Notes: a model not told the origin generated them from the sequence alone. Shown: positions 36,263 to 48,061, counted from the stretch's first letter. The stretch: DNA of 64,000 bases from Neopestalotiopsis rosae (GCA_023078685.1 JALGAS010000003.1:6200001-6264000), one strand, 5' to 3'. Numbers and translations: made by a program.

Positions 36263-36582
36263 ATGTGTCACACTGGGTATCAAACATGTAATAAGCAATA
36301 TTTATATTCTCGTAAATTAATCGAATGATGGGAACTAGGCATCGGCAATGCTCCACTATTGACTAATGTACGGATATGCCAGATTCGATTCTCTAGCACC
36401 TGTGAAAGTTATTAGCCCAGACGAGGACACACTTGCCGCCGCTGAGACGAACATAGATAGCCCTTAGATATGAATGACACTTTTATTTCATTATTGGAAA
36501 TAGCACTTTAGACGAAAGATTCTATAAAGGAATGTATATACTAAAGTGTCTATGAGTCTTACTGTCATCAATGCGTTACACC
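36263..36582. other. Convergent 3' flanks
   Basis: 320 bp of AT-rich DNA between two stop codons; AATATTTATATT at 36296-36307 may serve transcript 3' processing. No gene. Confidence 0.45.
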
Positions 36583-37947
36583 TCAGTGCTTTTCAAGCGA
36601 TCGATTGTACTCGAGATACCCATGACGACCAGCTGGAACATGCAACTCTCTGGCCTCCAAGACTCCCTTCTCACGGACGACTTCAGCAGTGCGCTGGTAC
36701 TCCTTCTCTGCATAGCTCTGGGCGTCAAAGTTGAGCAGCCACTCCTCCCGTCGTAGCCGGAAGCTTTCAGGGTCCTTCTTAGCAAGTCCAAAGTCGGCCT
36801 TGTGCCAGATATCCCTTGTCTGCTCGCCCGTCTTCTGTGCGCTCTTGACGCGCTCGTATCTGAGGGCCTCGAAGACCTCTACCGCTTCCTGAATATGGTC
36901 TCTGCCGGCTCTTTCGAGACAGACAGCAATCGTTGCCCCGTCCTCCATCGCTTGGCTGGCGCCTTGGATGCTTGTTGGCAGGAAAGGGTGGGCAGCATCA
37001 CCGATCAGAGCGATGCGACGTTTTGGGGAGATCCAGGTCGTGAGCGGATCTCGATAGACGAGCTTCCAGTCTATCAAGGGCTCGGGGGTGCGATCGAGAA
37101 TGCGTTGAATGTTGGGTTCCCAGCCTTCCAGCACTTTGCGGGCGTCCGATAATGGTGCCTCCCATTGCCATGACTCGCCAATATCTTTGTCATCCTTGTG
37201 CGTACAAACCCAACTGATGTCTTCACCATTTTTGAGTGTCGCAGCGATGAAGTGAACATCTGGCCCAAGCCAGGCAACATGCCTATCTCCATTCTTCATA
37301 AGCCAATCCAGCTCAGGGTCTTGCGCCACCGTGTCCTTGGTAGAGAACCAAGAGCGGTACACGGCATAACCAGAAGGCTTGGGAGCGTCCTCGTACCCAA
37401 GCACTGTGGTACGTCCTTTAGACCGCACACCCTCGGCAGCAAGAACAACGTCTCCAGATATCTTTTCGCCGCCTTCAAGCACTACTCCCGCCTCGCTGTC
37501 ATTCTCAAAGTAGTCCACCACCGTTGAGCCGAGCCGGACGTCAATACCGCAGTGCTCAACGGCATGTTGAAAGACAATCTGATGGAACTCTCCACGGTGA
37601 CCATCAAATCGTAGACCCCATTTCGTCTCCTCTTCAGTCCAGACCTGATGGTAGAGTGTATCGCCCTTATAGGACTTTATGGTGAGCCCCGGTGGTCTCA
37701 GAGAGATAGGGTCGAGCTTCTGAGTGACCCCTGGCCAATGGTTGAAGATTCTCGATGAGTTGGGCGCGAATGAGATGATATCACCCAATGGCTTGAGAGA
37801 TGGGAACTTTTCCACCACGATTGGTGTATGGCCATGCCGATGGCATTCGATTGCCGCGGTAAGACCTGCGAACCCGGCACCCACGATCACGACGCGGATC
37901 CCGGTCTGAGCTGGGGGCTCCTGGGGTTGGTGGCCGTTGGTGGTCAT
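36583..37947 (-). CDS. FAD-dependent aromatic-ring monooxygenase (salicylate-hydroxylase-like)
   Basis: Single exon, 454 aa. Group A flavoprotein monooxygenase: the Rossmann GxGxxG in VVIVGAGFAGLTAA (about residue 23), an Arg/Glu pair after beta-2 (VVEKFPS), a DG-type motif region near AAEGVRSKGR, and the FAD-pyrophosphate motif LIGDAAHPFLP (about 315), followed by QGASQAMEDGA. These enzymes use NAD(P)H and O2 to hydroxylate phenolic or other ring substrates; the 6-hydroxynicotinate 3-monooxygenase/salicylate hydroxylase group is the nearest remembered. No membrane anchor or signal peptide. It is divergent from an MFS transporter across 615 bp, which suggests import and oxidation of the same compound. 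Substrate not deducible. Confidence 0.92.
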   Translation of the reverse strand: MTTNGHQPQEPPAQTGIRVVIVGAGFAGLTAAIECHRHGHTPIVVEKFPSLKPLGDIISFAPNSSRIFNHWPGVTQKLDPISLRPPGLTIKSYKGDTLYHQVWTEEETKWGLRFDGHRGEFHQIVFQHAVEHCGIDVRLGSTVVDYFENDSEAGVVLEGGEKISGDVVLAAEGVRSKGRTTVLGYEDAPKPSGYAVYRSWFSTKDTVAQDPELDWLMKNGDRHVAWLGPDVHFIAATLKNGEDISWVCTHKDDKDIGESWQWEAPLSDARKVLEGWEPNIQRILDRTPEPLIDWKLVYRDPLTTWISPKRRIALIGDAAHPFLPTSIQGASQAMEDGATIAVCLERAGRDHIQEAVEVFEALRYERVKSAQKTGEQTRDIWHKADFGLAKKDPESFRLRREEWLLNFDAQSYAEKEYQRTAEVVREKGVLEARELHVPAGRHGYLEYNRSLEKH

Positions 37948-38562
37948 GGTCTAGTCTAATTTCTCGGGCTTCTATGCTGTGCGTTGCAGTGTATGAGAAA
38001 CGAGCTGAGACTGATTTATACTTTGTGCCAAGGGATCATACGTCTAGTCATTCAGCTTCTCGATGGAGCCAGGTTATCAACAACCGAGACTTGGCGACTG
38101 GGAAAAGCAGCAAACAGAAGCTTTTTGGGCGAGAATAAGCCTTTGCCGCAATCCAAATCAACTCTCCAATAACGACCACGGCATTGAAGAGAAACCGAAA
38201 TCACATTAACCACGGCTCGCAAATGTTAGCTGACATTCCCCGCATCCCATCTCCACCGGCAATTGTAGAATTGGAGGCTCAACGTTGCTTGTTCATTTCT
38301 TTGTCATGCGGGGAAATCCATTGATCGTTCAGCTTGGCGTCTGTATACGTTGCAGAACCAGGGCACCCGGTCACATTGCCAAATGTAAAGGGTTTAGGCT
38401 TTATTATTTTAATCCAGGGTCTGTTGGTTGACATATCAGGAGTCATGAGCTTATAAAAGCGGATTCCTCTGTTGGAGATGGCAGACGAAACCCCGACGTC
38501 GGTTCAAGGCCATTGGCATGAACTCTTCGTGAACACTTGTGCCTTGGAAACACGCCGCAGCT
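37948..38562. promoter_or_regulatory. Divergent promoter, FAD monooxygenase / HOL1-like transporter
   Basis: 615 bp between two divergent ATGs. TTTATTATTTTAATCC at about 38400 and CTTATAAAAGC at 38449-38459 (a TATA-like box) lie on the transporter side. No coding frame. Confidence 0.5.
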
Positions 38563-40431
38563 ATGCCTTGGGGACTGCTTGAAGACCATCGCATGGAACA
38601 TGTCCCTGGGACAGGTAGGTTCCTCACAGTCTCATTCTATCTGACACGACTGACTTGTTGACAACTCGTAAATAGTGTTCCTTGCAGACCAGTCCGACGT
38701 TCCCCATGAATACGACGAGGTGCCTCGCGAAGTCCTCAAACACGGTACGGGAAAGTATTCCGACATCATTCTCGTACCCCAACCCTCCGACTCGCCCAAT
38801 GATCCACTGAATGTGAGTCCTCCCCGCAGTCTGACGCACGTCGCTGGATCTCACAAAGCAATAGTGGCCCACTTGGAAAAAAGATGCGATCCTCGTAATA
38901 GTCGGTTTCTCGGCGGCCATTGTCGGCGCGTACGGCCCTATGCTCTCGCCCGGCTTTGTCGTAGTCTCGGCCGATCTCGGCATCACTATCAACATCTTGT
39001 CCCAGGCCACGGCGTGGGTGATTCTGGTCATTGGCATTTCGCTATTCTTCTTCAATCCCATGGCCAAAAAGGTTGGAAGACGACCGGTCTATGTCATTTG
39101 CAGCATCATCATGTTCAGTGGAAGCATCTGGGGCGCACTTGCCAAGGATTACAACAGCTTCCTGGCAAGTCGCATCTGGAGCGGCCTAGGAATGGCGCCG
39201 TATGAAGTGCTCGTGCAGTGTACCATTGCGGATCTCTACTTTGTGCACCAGCGCGCGACGAGGATTGCTGTCTGGAACATGTTCCTGCTCTGTGGCATCG
39301 CGGGCGGTGCGTTAGTTGCCGGTTATATCATTCAAGTAAGTTGTCATGATCAAGCTCCACGTGCCAGAAGAAGATGATCAAATTTACTAACCTGACATTA
39401 GAACCAAGGCTGGCAGTGGACATTTATCTGGTGTGCCATACTGTTTGGCGCTCTGCTTCCACTAGTATTCTTGTTCGTCCCCGAGACGGCGTATAATCGC
39501 AGCCCCGTTGGACAGAAACTCGTGACTGCGACCCTTGACAAGGAGACGACTGCGGTTGTACAAGAAAAGAAGAAAGCCGAGATTGAACACAGAGAATCTG
39601 GAGAGCTTGTTGAAAAGAAGAAATCGTTTGTGAGCTCACTGCGACTTTGGGGCGAGACTTATACCTCGACTCCCTTGTGGAAGATCTTTCTGCGCCCCCT
39701 CATCATCTTCTGGTATCCTGCTGTCTTCTGGGCCTTCCTCCTTTACGGTGCGACATTGACCTGGATCGTCGTCTTCAGTGTTGTAAACGCAACCATCTTC
39801 ACTGCGCCTCCTTACAACTTTTCCGTGTCGCAGACTGGCCTGATCTCGCTGTCACCGTTCCTCCTGAGCATCATTGGTGAGCTTATCTCCGGACCTCTGA
39901 ACGACTATGTCTGTCTTTGGCTAGCCAAGAAGAATCGTGGGATTTACGAACCCGAGTTCCGCTTGCCTACGATTATCATTCCCATGATTATCGGAATTGC
40001 TGGTTTTTACGGGTTTGGAGCTACTGTTCACTACCAGACACATTGGACCGGTCCAGTACTCTGCTTTGGATTAGCAAATATGAGTCTTGCCATTGGCAAT
40101 GCTTGCGTGTTTGGATACGTGATTGACGCTCACAAGGAGTTGAGTGAGGAGGGTAAGTCATCATATTGCAACTCGCGATCCGGCTAGGCTTCTGACTGAC
40201 CACATCATAGCATTCGTGGCCATTAATGCGCGTAATTTCTTGACCTTTGGTCTGACGTACTTTGTCAATGACTGGCTAGAGAAGGATGGTGTCTTGGCCG
40301 TGTTCAATGTACTAGGCAGCATCTTTGTCGTGGTGAATCTCCTTACAGTCCCGCTTTGGATATATGGAAAGAGGATCCGAGGTTTTATTGCTCGCAATAA
40401 GTTTCTCGACAAGTTCATGCATGAAGACTAG
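38563..40431 (+). CDS. MFS transporter, HOL1-like (12 TM)
   Basis: Five exons: 38563-38614, 38676-38812, 38865-39335, 39402-40152, 40211-40431 (543 aa). Introns of 52-66 nt all have GTRNGT donors. The short first exon MPWGLLEDHRMEHVPGT, then SDSPNDPLNWPTWKKDAI, is the typical N-terminus of fungal HOL1-type carriers. The helices follow, with NPMAKKVGRRPVYV (motif A), SRIWSGLGMAPYEVLVQ, and WNMFLLCGIAGGALVAGYI. A central hydrophilic loop of about 60 residues (KETTAVVQEKKKAEIEHRES) divides the two six-helix bundles. S. cerevisiae Hol1 is a polyamine carrier whose mutants also take up histidinol. Neighbours are an FAD monooxygenase and a HisD-family dehydrogenase, so uptake of a catabolic substrate is a reasonable inference. 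Confidence 0.9.
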
Positions 40432-41110
40432 GAGGTGGGGGGAAACAAGGCGACACTCGCCTTGGAGAGTTGAACGAAAAGCATTGCGCAATAAAGAAAT
40501 TGGTCACTTCTTCTGCCACCCGAATACGTACTTTGATGGTCGCCATACCAGAATGAGCGGTATCGTTTACATACGCCCAGATTGCATGTAAAGCTGGTTC
40601 GCGAATTGACGGAGCATGTGGGGGAACGCGGGAACTGGATCAGCCAGGGTTGGCGCCTCTATTTCGCTTAGGCCATTCCAACAGCTATAAAGTCTCCACC
40701 GCCTTAGCGCCCGGTTCATCGTCGACTATAAGCCTGTAATACACAGTGGAATACCTTGGCATCAAGCAAGCAAACAATCATTCTAATCTAGCCGATGAAA
40801 TTACTTATAGGATCAAGAAAAGTATATGCCATGTTTTGTACTGTTTCATGTCCCAACGATATTCTGATCCTTGTTACTCTGTGCAGACCGAATTACACAA
40901 AAACCCTGACGTCTTTATTCATGGAGTCAGGCAACGTCACTTCAGCCGCTTGCTTCATGACACAACCGGAATAGATGTATCATAATTACCATAAGTCTCT
41001 AAGGGGATTGTGTTAGACTGGCCGACTTCGGAAGTCAAATTAATCCAATCGCTGTTTCATTTCTTGGATGAAACTGTACAATGTGCCCGGCAATCACGTT
41101 AGTAGCGGCG

Positions 41111-41140
41111 GGCGGACGACTTCATGTCACTAAGTCCGCC
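41111..41140. promoter_or_regulatory. Inverted repeat GGCGGAC ... GTCCGCC (16-bp spacer)
   Basis: Seven-base arms at 41111-41117 and 41134-41140, about 395 bp upstream of the HisD-family ATG. Same core as the palindrome at 41293. Candidate Zn(II)2Cys6 operator by type only. Confidence 0.45.
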
Positions 41141-41292
41141 AAGCTGTCCTCGGAGAGAAGACCGAACTTCAGGGGGCAAACACGTGCATTTACTCGAACA
41201 ATATCATTCTCGTTCCTGATTCTCCCGTGATCCGGCGAGGTTTGTTTATGCCATAACCGTCAATCACCAGCAAAACTCCTCGAAGTGGGCGG

Positions 41293-41309
41293 AGTCCGCC
41301 CGGCGGACT
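41293..41309. promoter_or_regulatory. 17-bp palindrome AGTCCGCC-C-GGCGGACT
   Basis: Perfect eight-base arms around one base, about 225 bp upstream of the HisD-family ATG, with a further AGTCCG at 41310-41315 and GGGCGGA at 41287-41293 flanking it. Candidate transcription-factor site. Confidence 0.5.
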
Positions 41310-41533
41310 AGTCCGTGGTGCGCTACCCCACCCTCATAGGGACCAGCTCTCCAATACTAGGAGACTATTCGTGTATCCCCCACATTCCGGGCACCACGGG
41401 ACGACTACTTGGAGCTCTAGTAATGTAGATAGTTTCTGAATTAGAAATGTATAAATGGAAGCCGATGATTTGTCGCAGCATTGAAGAGGAAATACCAAAG
41501 TAACTCTAGTTCTCTCACAGAAAATCCGAAATC

Positions 41534-42967
41534 ATGGTTGCTCGACACTTGAAGACTGCTGCCTCGGAGGCCAACACCACTATTGACAAGAAAGTCTCAG
41601 ATATTGTGCAAGGTGTAATAGCAGATATCAAGGCGAATGGTGACAAGGCAGTCCGATCATACTCGGAAAAGTTTGACAAATGGAGCCCCAAAGCCTTCAA
41701 GCTATCGCAGGCTCAGATCGACGACATCATCAGCAAGGTACCAGCGCAAACTATTGCCGACATCAAGGAGGCACAAAAGAATGTTCGCACTTTTGCAGAG
41801 GCCCAAAGAGCGAGTATAACGGATTTCGAAATCGAGATTCAGCCAGGCGTCTTCCTGGGGCACCGCTCCAATCCCATCAATGTTGCCGGCGCGTAAGTGG
41901 ACACTCCTGATATAATCATGGATCTGGAAATCCGCTAACACACGGCCCAGATACATACCTGGAGGACGATATCCTCTCCTAGCCTCAGCGCATATGACCA
42001 TTCTCACTGCCAAGGTAGCTGGCGTCAAGCACGTAATCGCCTGCACTCCGCCCATCGCCGGCCAGATTCCCCATGCCACCGTCGCAGCCGCCCACTTTGC
42101 CGGCGCCGACGAGATCTTCCTCCTCGGCGGAACCCAAGCTATTGCCGCCATGGCCCTGGGCACGGAGTCGATACGCAAGGTCGACTTCATCGCGGGTCCG
42201 GGCAACGCCTTTGTGGCCGAGGCCAAGCGGCAGCTGTTTGGAGAGATTGGCATTGACCTGCTCGCCGGACCGACCGAGGTCCTAATCGTGGCGGACGATC
42301 ATGCCGACCCTTTCACCATTGCCACGGATCTCCTCTCTCAGGCTGAGCACGGTCCCGACTCGCCGGCCGTCCTCATCACCACTAGCGAAAGCGTCGGTCG
42401 GGAGTCGATACGCTACGTCGACGAGATCCTGAAGAAGATGCCCACCGCGGAGTTGGCTGGCACCTCGTGGCGAGAGTTTGGCGAGGTCATTATTGTCGAC
42501 TCGCTTGATGAGGCATACGAGCTAGCCGACGTCTACTCAAGTGAGCATGTCCAGATCTTTACTCAGCAGCCCAGGGAAGCTCTAGAAAAGATGCGAAACT
42601 ATGGTGCCCTGTTCCTGGGCGAGAAGACTTGTGTCAGCTACGGCGACAAGGTGTGCATTATATGGCTAACCCCTTTCTTGGCTGGTCGATGTCCACTAAC
42701 TTTTTGTTCACTTAGTGCATCGGAACGAATCACGTCCTCCCCACACGAGGAGCAGGACGCTACACTGGCGGACTTTGGGTAGGCAAGTACCTCAAGACGC
42801 AAACGTACCAGGAGGTTGTAGATCCAAAAGCTTCTGGAGAGATCGGCCGGTTGTGTGGTAGATGCGCCCGAGCAGAGAATTTTGAGGGCCATGCGAGATC
42901 AGGGGACCTACGTGCACATAAGTATCTGAGTGATGCTCATGAATGGATCGCTGAAGCAAAGGCTTAA
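41534..42967 (+). CDS. Stand-alone histidinol-dehydrogenase-family enzyme (HisD/HpsN-like)
   Basis: Three exons: 41534-41892, 41951-42650, 42716-42967 (436 aa). Introns are 58 and 65 nt. HisD enzymes oxidise an alcohol in two NAD+ steps to a carboxylate, using Zn. Expected residues are visible: [10 protein letters not shown] (NAD-site loop), [16 protein letters not shown], the Zn ligands Gln and His in [11 protein letters not shown], the catalytic Glu-His pair in SSEHVQIF, Asp of SYGDK next to [10 protein letters not shown], and the C-terminal His in GDLRAHKYL. Fungal histidine synthesis normally uses the trifunctional HIS4 protein of about 850 aa. This protein lacks the other two domains, so it is more likely catabolic, like bacterial HpsN (sulfopropanediol oxidation). 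It lies next to a HOL1-like transporter. Confidence 0.9.
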
Positions 42968-43208
42968 TTGTAAGTAGAGTATCCGGACATTCAATCGCAA
43001 TTCGAAATAAATAATGCATACTCCATACTGTCTAATTGATCCATTAGCTGTGCGTGAGAGAAAGCAATTGTACTAGATGCGGCACGCAATGCAATGTTCT
43101 GGGTGAAATAATTAGAATTATTGCATTGTAGAGAAAATTAATCGAACATTTGAGTCTGTACTTGCGCGAGCTAGGTTCATTTCTCGCGATGCATGATCAT
43201 ACCCGTCG

Positions 43209-46200
43209 TTACACTAGAGGAAGAAATGTGATGTTGGGTGTAGCGTAGATGTCCCAGTCCTCCGCAATGTTTCGGTCCCCAAAGGGTCTCAAAGCAGCAA
43301 GCCTGAACCTAAATGAATGTGTTAGCAATGGAAGAAAAGTAGGAGACATCGCGAGTGCGTACTTGTAAGATCCAGGTTGAGCTTGTGTGCCGTTGGCATA
43401 TCTGCCGAGCCAGTAATAAATTCCCTGCGTATCTCTCGGAACTGTGTAGAGCGGGAACGAAAAAATATCGTCCTCGCTGTTTGTGTTGGGGTCGAAATGC
43501 GACGAGGCCTAAGTTGGTATAAATTAGTTTCTACTCTTTCCTCACTGTGCGACATCAAGAAGCTTTCTTGACAGCAACATGGTGATACTTACATCAGTTC
43601 CGTTCCAACTCGTGGCCGAACCGACAAAGTGGCTCTGGCCGGGGACCGGTGGGTACACCCAATTCGCCTCAGTGTAGTCACTGTCGAAAATCTGCAGTAG
43701 GCGTCAATAATCTGTCGGAAAAACAGGGATATGGTCAAATCTTACATCCCAGCGAAACTCCTCTGTGCCCCATACAAACATGGAAAAGAGCTTTGGGAAA
43801 TCTTGTGAATAGAACGTCAAGTTGAAAGTGAAGCTAGCGCCCTGTCAGCATAGAGACTTGAGTTATACGCGCGACTACACTTACTTTGACTTGGAATTGA
43901 TATCGATACTGTTGATACCCGAACTCATGCTGGGGTATAACTTTCCGTAGTCGAATACGTGGGAGATTTCGGTTTTGAGATCTGAACCGACGCCTATTGC
44001 TTTGTCAGTAATTTTTCCAACGCTCACGCGTACATCCTCCCAACATACCAAAGTACGGGACGCCGAGTTCCTCTCCATTGTCTCCACTAACCAGCACCTT
44101 GCCGGTATAAACGGGGATTTTGGAGCTATTGAGCCCCTCGGGCTGGGTGAATGTAAAGCTAATTGTCACCGTCAATAACCTCTTTACAATAGTCTTGAAA
44201 ATCAGTCACAGAAAACTTACTCTGCTGTCGCGGTCTCACCAGGACCAATGGTCAAAGCCTGCGGCATGGCAACATCTGGGATCATCTCCACAGGCTCGAT
44301 ATATGCGTATAGCTCGAAACCAGGAACTGCGTACTGCGTGGTCCCAGGCGGGAGCGGAGTCCAAGACTCGTAACCACCTGCAGGCTGCAGGGAGAATTCA
44401 TAGGTCACAGCCTCACTGCCAGTATTGGTAATTTCCACCGAGTGCGTCCCGACAAAGTGAGCCGTATCGTTCAGCTCAAACTTGCGCCCTTCGAAACTCA
44501 ACTCGGTGGTGTAATTGAACAGCTTGGCGGCATCGATGAAGCCTGCGCCGACTTGAGTGGTAGGAGCAAAGAAACCATAGTCAGTGGCGCTCGTAGACCA
44601 ATCTGCCCAAGGAACGGCATGCGCGGTGGACATGAGACGTGCATGAAGACGTTTCGCCCATGTGGGATCATTGGCATTCGCCGCTCGGCCACCGAACTTT
44701 CCGACATAAAGAGCAGCGACACCTGCGACATATGGTGTGGCCATACTCGTTCCGCTGAGGACTTGGTAAGCGTCCGTTGGATACGTGCTAAGAATCTTGC
44801 TGCCAGGGGCCGCAATATCCGGCTTCAAGGCCAAGTCGAATGTGCTTCCCCAAGTGCTATAAAGCGCTGGACGTCCACCTTTGGTATTGTTAGTGAAATG
44901 AAGGCTTACGGATCGGCGCGACTATAGATCACTTACCACCGGCATTGAAAAGACCTACGTAGTGACCGGACGTCACGTCAAATGAAGCCGTCACATTGCC
45001 GCGTTCTATGATGGTATTCACAATAGCCTCTCCAGCTCTCGCCTCAATGGCCTGAGTAAGACCGACAGTTGAGCCAGTGACTGGATTCTGGTAAGGCCCG
45101 TCATCCTCGTAGAAGAGAATGTATTGCGGTGCAAATGGGGCAAGGTTGTCTTGTTTTGTCCTTAGTGAACAACCACCATACCGAACAAGGACAATGGTCC
45201 CAGTCATGTTGGCCGTGTCGGCAGGGAGAGCAGAACACGCATCGGCTTCGACCGACGCGTTTAAGGTCACTGGAACGATCGGCCAATCTACCACGGTGCT
45301 CGGGAAAGAAGTTGAGCCACCATAATAGGCCAGCGTGGTCTCGTTGGATTCACCGCCCAGAATGAAGTTGGCGGTAAACTGCTGTGCCGGAAACTCATCG
45401 GGCTCCGATGCGGCGATGGTCAGGACATGAGCGCCAGATGCGCCATTGCTCATGTCGAAGGCTCCATCTTGGCCGTCATTACCAGCAGCAATAGTGACAA
45501 CAACACCTTGGTCCACCATTCGGGAGGCAACGGTAGCCCATGCATTGCTGGTGAACCCGCTTTTCTCACCTAGACTCGCGGTGATGATGTCTGCCTGTTT
45601 TTACTTGGATCAATTTGGCTGCCCTGTGTTAATCTTTGTGATGCTGTTATCACTTACTCCAGAGTCGAATGCTTTCAAGAAACCATCGATGACCGTTTCT
45701 TCATTGGAATAGCCGTCAGTACTGAAGACTTTGAAGGACAAGATCTTGGCTCCGGGAGCAACTCCGACGAATCTGCCAAGTTAGTATTCTTCAGATCGAT
45801 ACTGGATTATTCCAACCTACTGATCACTCTTGCCCGCTACAATTCCGGCGACGTGAGTTCCATGACCAAAGTGGTCCATGGGATCATCGTCAGGCACTGG
45901 GGCTGTCTCTGGCCAGTCTAATCACGGATCGCGCAAGTTAGCTTCTTGACAGAGTTGTTTGTCGTCACTCCTCATATTGGGATTTGACTTACCTCCATCC
46001 CCTACCAAGTCATATCCGCCAATCACAGTGTAATCGGGCCCTATGCCACCACCGAGCTGAATATCGACATGTCAGCGTTGTTTTACAAGAGCCACCAGGG
46101 TATCAGTGTGGCCACCAATTTTGAGATTGAAAGTTGAAATAAGGACATGTAAATCTTACAGCTGGGTGTGTGTACTGAACACCGCTGTCGACAATTGCGA

Positions 46201-46813
46201 CTACAGCGCCTTCTCCGATGATACCAGCGGCGTGGAGCTGCTCGACTCCAGTCAAGCCATGTACCGAATAGTTTGAGGCCTCTGCATCGTCGCTGAATGA
46301 CTCTCCCTCGATGGTAGGGAATAATCGCACCGGGGTCGACTTGAAGACGGTAGCTACGATACCGCCGTCGTCTTCGTCATTGTCAAGCGCAGCAGCGACA
46401 GACGTTGCGTCGCAAGCGTGGTCGCACTCTACACTGACAGCTGGGAAGATGTCGTGATCGAAAGTCTTGACGATTCGCAATCCGTCAATGGAAGCGACTC
46501 TTGTAAACGTTTGTGTTAGCCCCTTCAATTGACAGTCTTTCCACCTAGTATGTACTATGTATGATCGATACAAAGCCCAGAATATTGCAAAGAGGTACCC
46601 TGGCAGATGTGGGAGAGTAATCAACCCAGTGATGTTGTATACTTACTTTTCTGCGACACGGGAGCTTTGGTCGCGTGACTTCAATTCTACAATGTATCTC
46701 CTGGGCGTCGCATCGCTCGAGATTGTTGCGTTCTCCGACTGACGTGCAGATAGTTGCCGTGCCGCAGCGTGCCCGGCATAGGCCAGCGCTAGAGAGATGC
46801 AGGTTGCCCGCAT
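43209..46813 (-). CDS. Secreted subtilisin-like serine protease (S8) with PA insert and Fn3-like domain
   Basis: Thirteen exons: 46813-46647, 46499-46160, 46056-45993, 45917-45821, 45772-45658, 45594-44937, 44878-44221, 44158-44049, 43993-43885, 43833-43746, 43691-43593, 43508-43363, 43308-43209 (916 aa). Signal peptide MRATCISLALAYAGHAAA; an I9-type propeptide follows (YIVELKSRD ... VASIDGLRIVKTF). Catalytic triad: Asp160 in AIVDSGVQYTHP, His209 in HFGHGTHVAGIVAG, Ser525 in LSGTSMATPYVAG. A protease-associated insert (about 330-440, with GTIVLVRYGGC) sits between His and Ser, as in minor extracellular proteases of the Vpr/C5a type. The rest is an Fn3-like (DUF1034) domain with several N-glycosylation sequons. 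No membrane anchor. Likely a secreted nutritional or host-protein-degrading protease. Every junction closes in frame. Confidence 0.92.
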
Positions 46814-48061
46814 CTTGTTGTGATACACGTAAGTAGCTTCGAGGCTATCTCCAACTCTATCAACGCCACTTCCAAACTCAATGTCGGAGGAGGAGATTCG
46901 CTCCTAATAATACTCGATGCAAATTGTCTTCTATACGCGCCAATATTTCCCAATTCAACAACTTTTGGCAATCATGCGATGCCCGCCAATGGCAACGGCA
47001 GGTCTGCTCGTATCCAGCGGATCTGCCCGTGTCGACCCCCCTGCTTTGCTTGGACGTAGCCCTGGTCCCCGGCGGCGACTTGCTTGCCGACAGGCCCAAA
47101 ACGCTGGCAATGTTACCTTTTCGGGTAGGAGAAATGACAGATACGAGCTCTTAAAGCTTGGCATCTATCAACCCAAGCACGCCATGATGTTTTCGCCAGC
47201 TTCTCTGAAGATATTACCCCAGGTTAGAATGAAATCACAGTAATTGTATACATCGATTTGGTTTACTTCTGGCTTGCGATCTCGATACAACCTCAATTAT
47301 TTCTTGTCGTCCCCTGTATTGAATACGAGCTTGCATGGGTTCATAAGCTGCAAGATGTTGATTGAGATAAACAACACGATTTTACTGCACTGATTAGTGC
47401 TACGGAAGTGACTGTCAAGAATTAAATCCGAGCTTCTTCAAGTCCTCGGCCGAGGCAACGCTTCACGAGAACTTGCCTACTTGTGGTAGTCTAGACACAA
47501 GTGGAATCGTATAAATACTCGATCAGAGCACATTTGTTATCAAATAAGTTTGAAAATAGCATACACTCCAGAGCATCGTATTGCCTTTCTAATCCCTTGC
47601 TATTTTCTGCGCTCAACGATTTGGATTCTGGAAATGTCCAACTGTCACACTGTGTGGAATTGGTTGTATAGGATTGTCGCTGAATTGAACAGTCCCACCA
47701 ATGGGGGGTGTATACGATTGATGGATCGAGCACAGATCAATAAAGTTTTATGGTTAAAGACGGCCCATGTCCATGTCCTACTCCAGATTCAGACCTTATA
47801 CTCTGCCGATCTGGATCGTACAGTCCAACACTATCATTACCTGCATATACTTAACGCCTGTGCTGCTTACATGCATATTCCGTGGAGTCACACTTCGCCT
47901 GACTCCGCCTTTCATGCGACTCCTTGCTACGCAACACTCCAACCAACGATCTCAGTCTATCTGCATTTGGACTCTGCAAGTGGCTGCGATGCCTCGTTGT
48001 ACTGCATTGGACCTATCAGGACTCATGAGACTCTCATACTCTCATCCGCATTTTGTTTTGG
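46814..48061. promoter_or_regulatory. Divergent spacer, protease / F-box protein
   Basis: 1.25 kb between divergent starts. The 300 bp next to the protease are its promoter and leader. A GC-richer stretch at 46980-47160 carries short overlapping frames with no recognisable content. No RNA gene seen. Confidence 0.4.

Larger units (their letters stand above)
40432..41533. promoter_or_regulatory. Upstream region of the HisD-family gene with GGCGGACT palindromes
   Basis: 1.1 kb with no gene. It holds two GC-rich inverted repeats of the same core: GGCGGAC/GTCCGCC at 41111-41140 and the tight palindrome AGTCCGCC-C-GGCGGACT at 41293-41309. CGG-type inverted triplets are the usual targets of fungal Zn(II)2Cys6 activators. 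The rest is moderately AT-rich. Confidence 0.55.

Noticed and set aside
41534..42967. Histidinol dehydrogenase as the biosynthetic HIS4 gene
   Set aside because: Only the HisD domain is present; cyclohydrolase and pyrophosphohydrolase domains are absent on either side.
29054..42967. Complete secondary-metabolite gene cluster
   Set aside because: No PKS, NRPS, terpene synthase or DMAT-type enzyme, and no pathway-specific regulator gene is present in the window.
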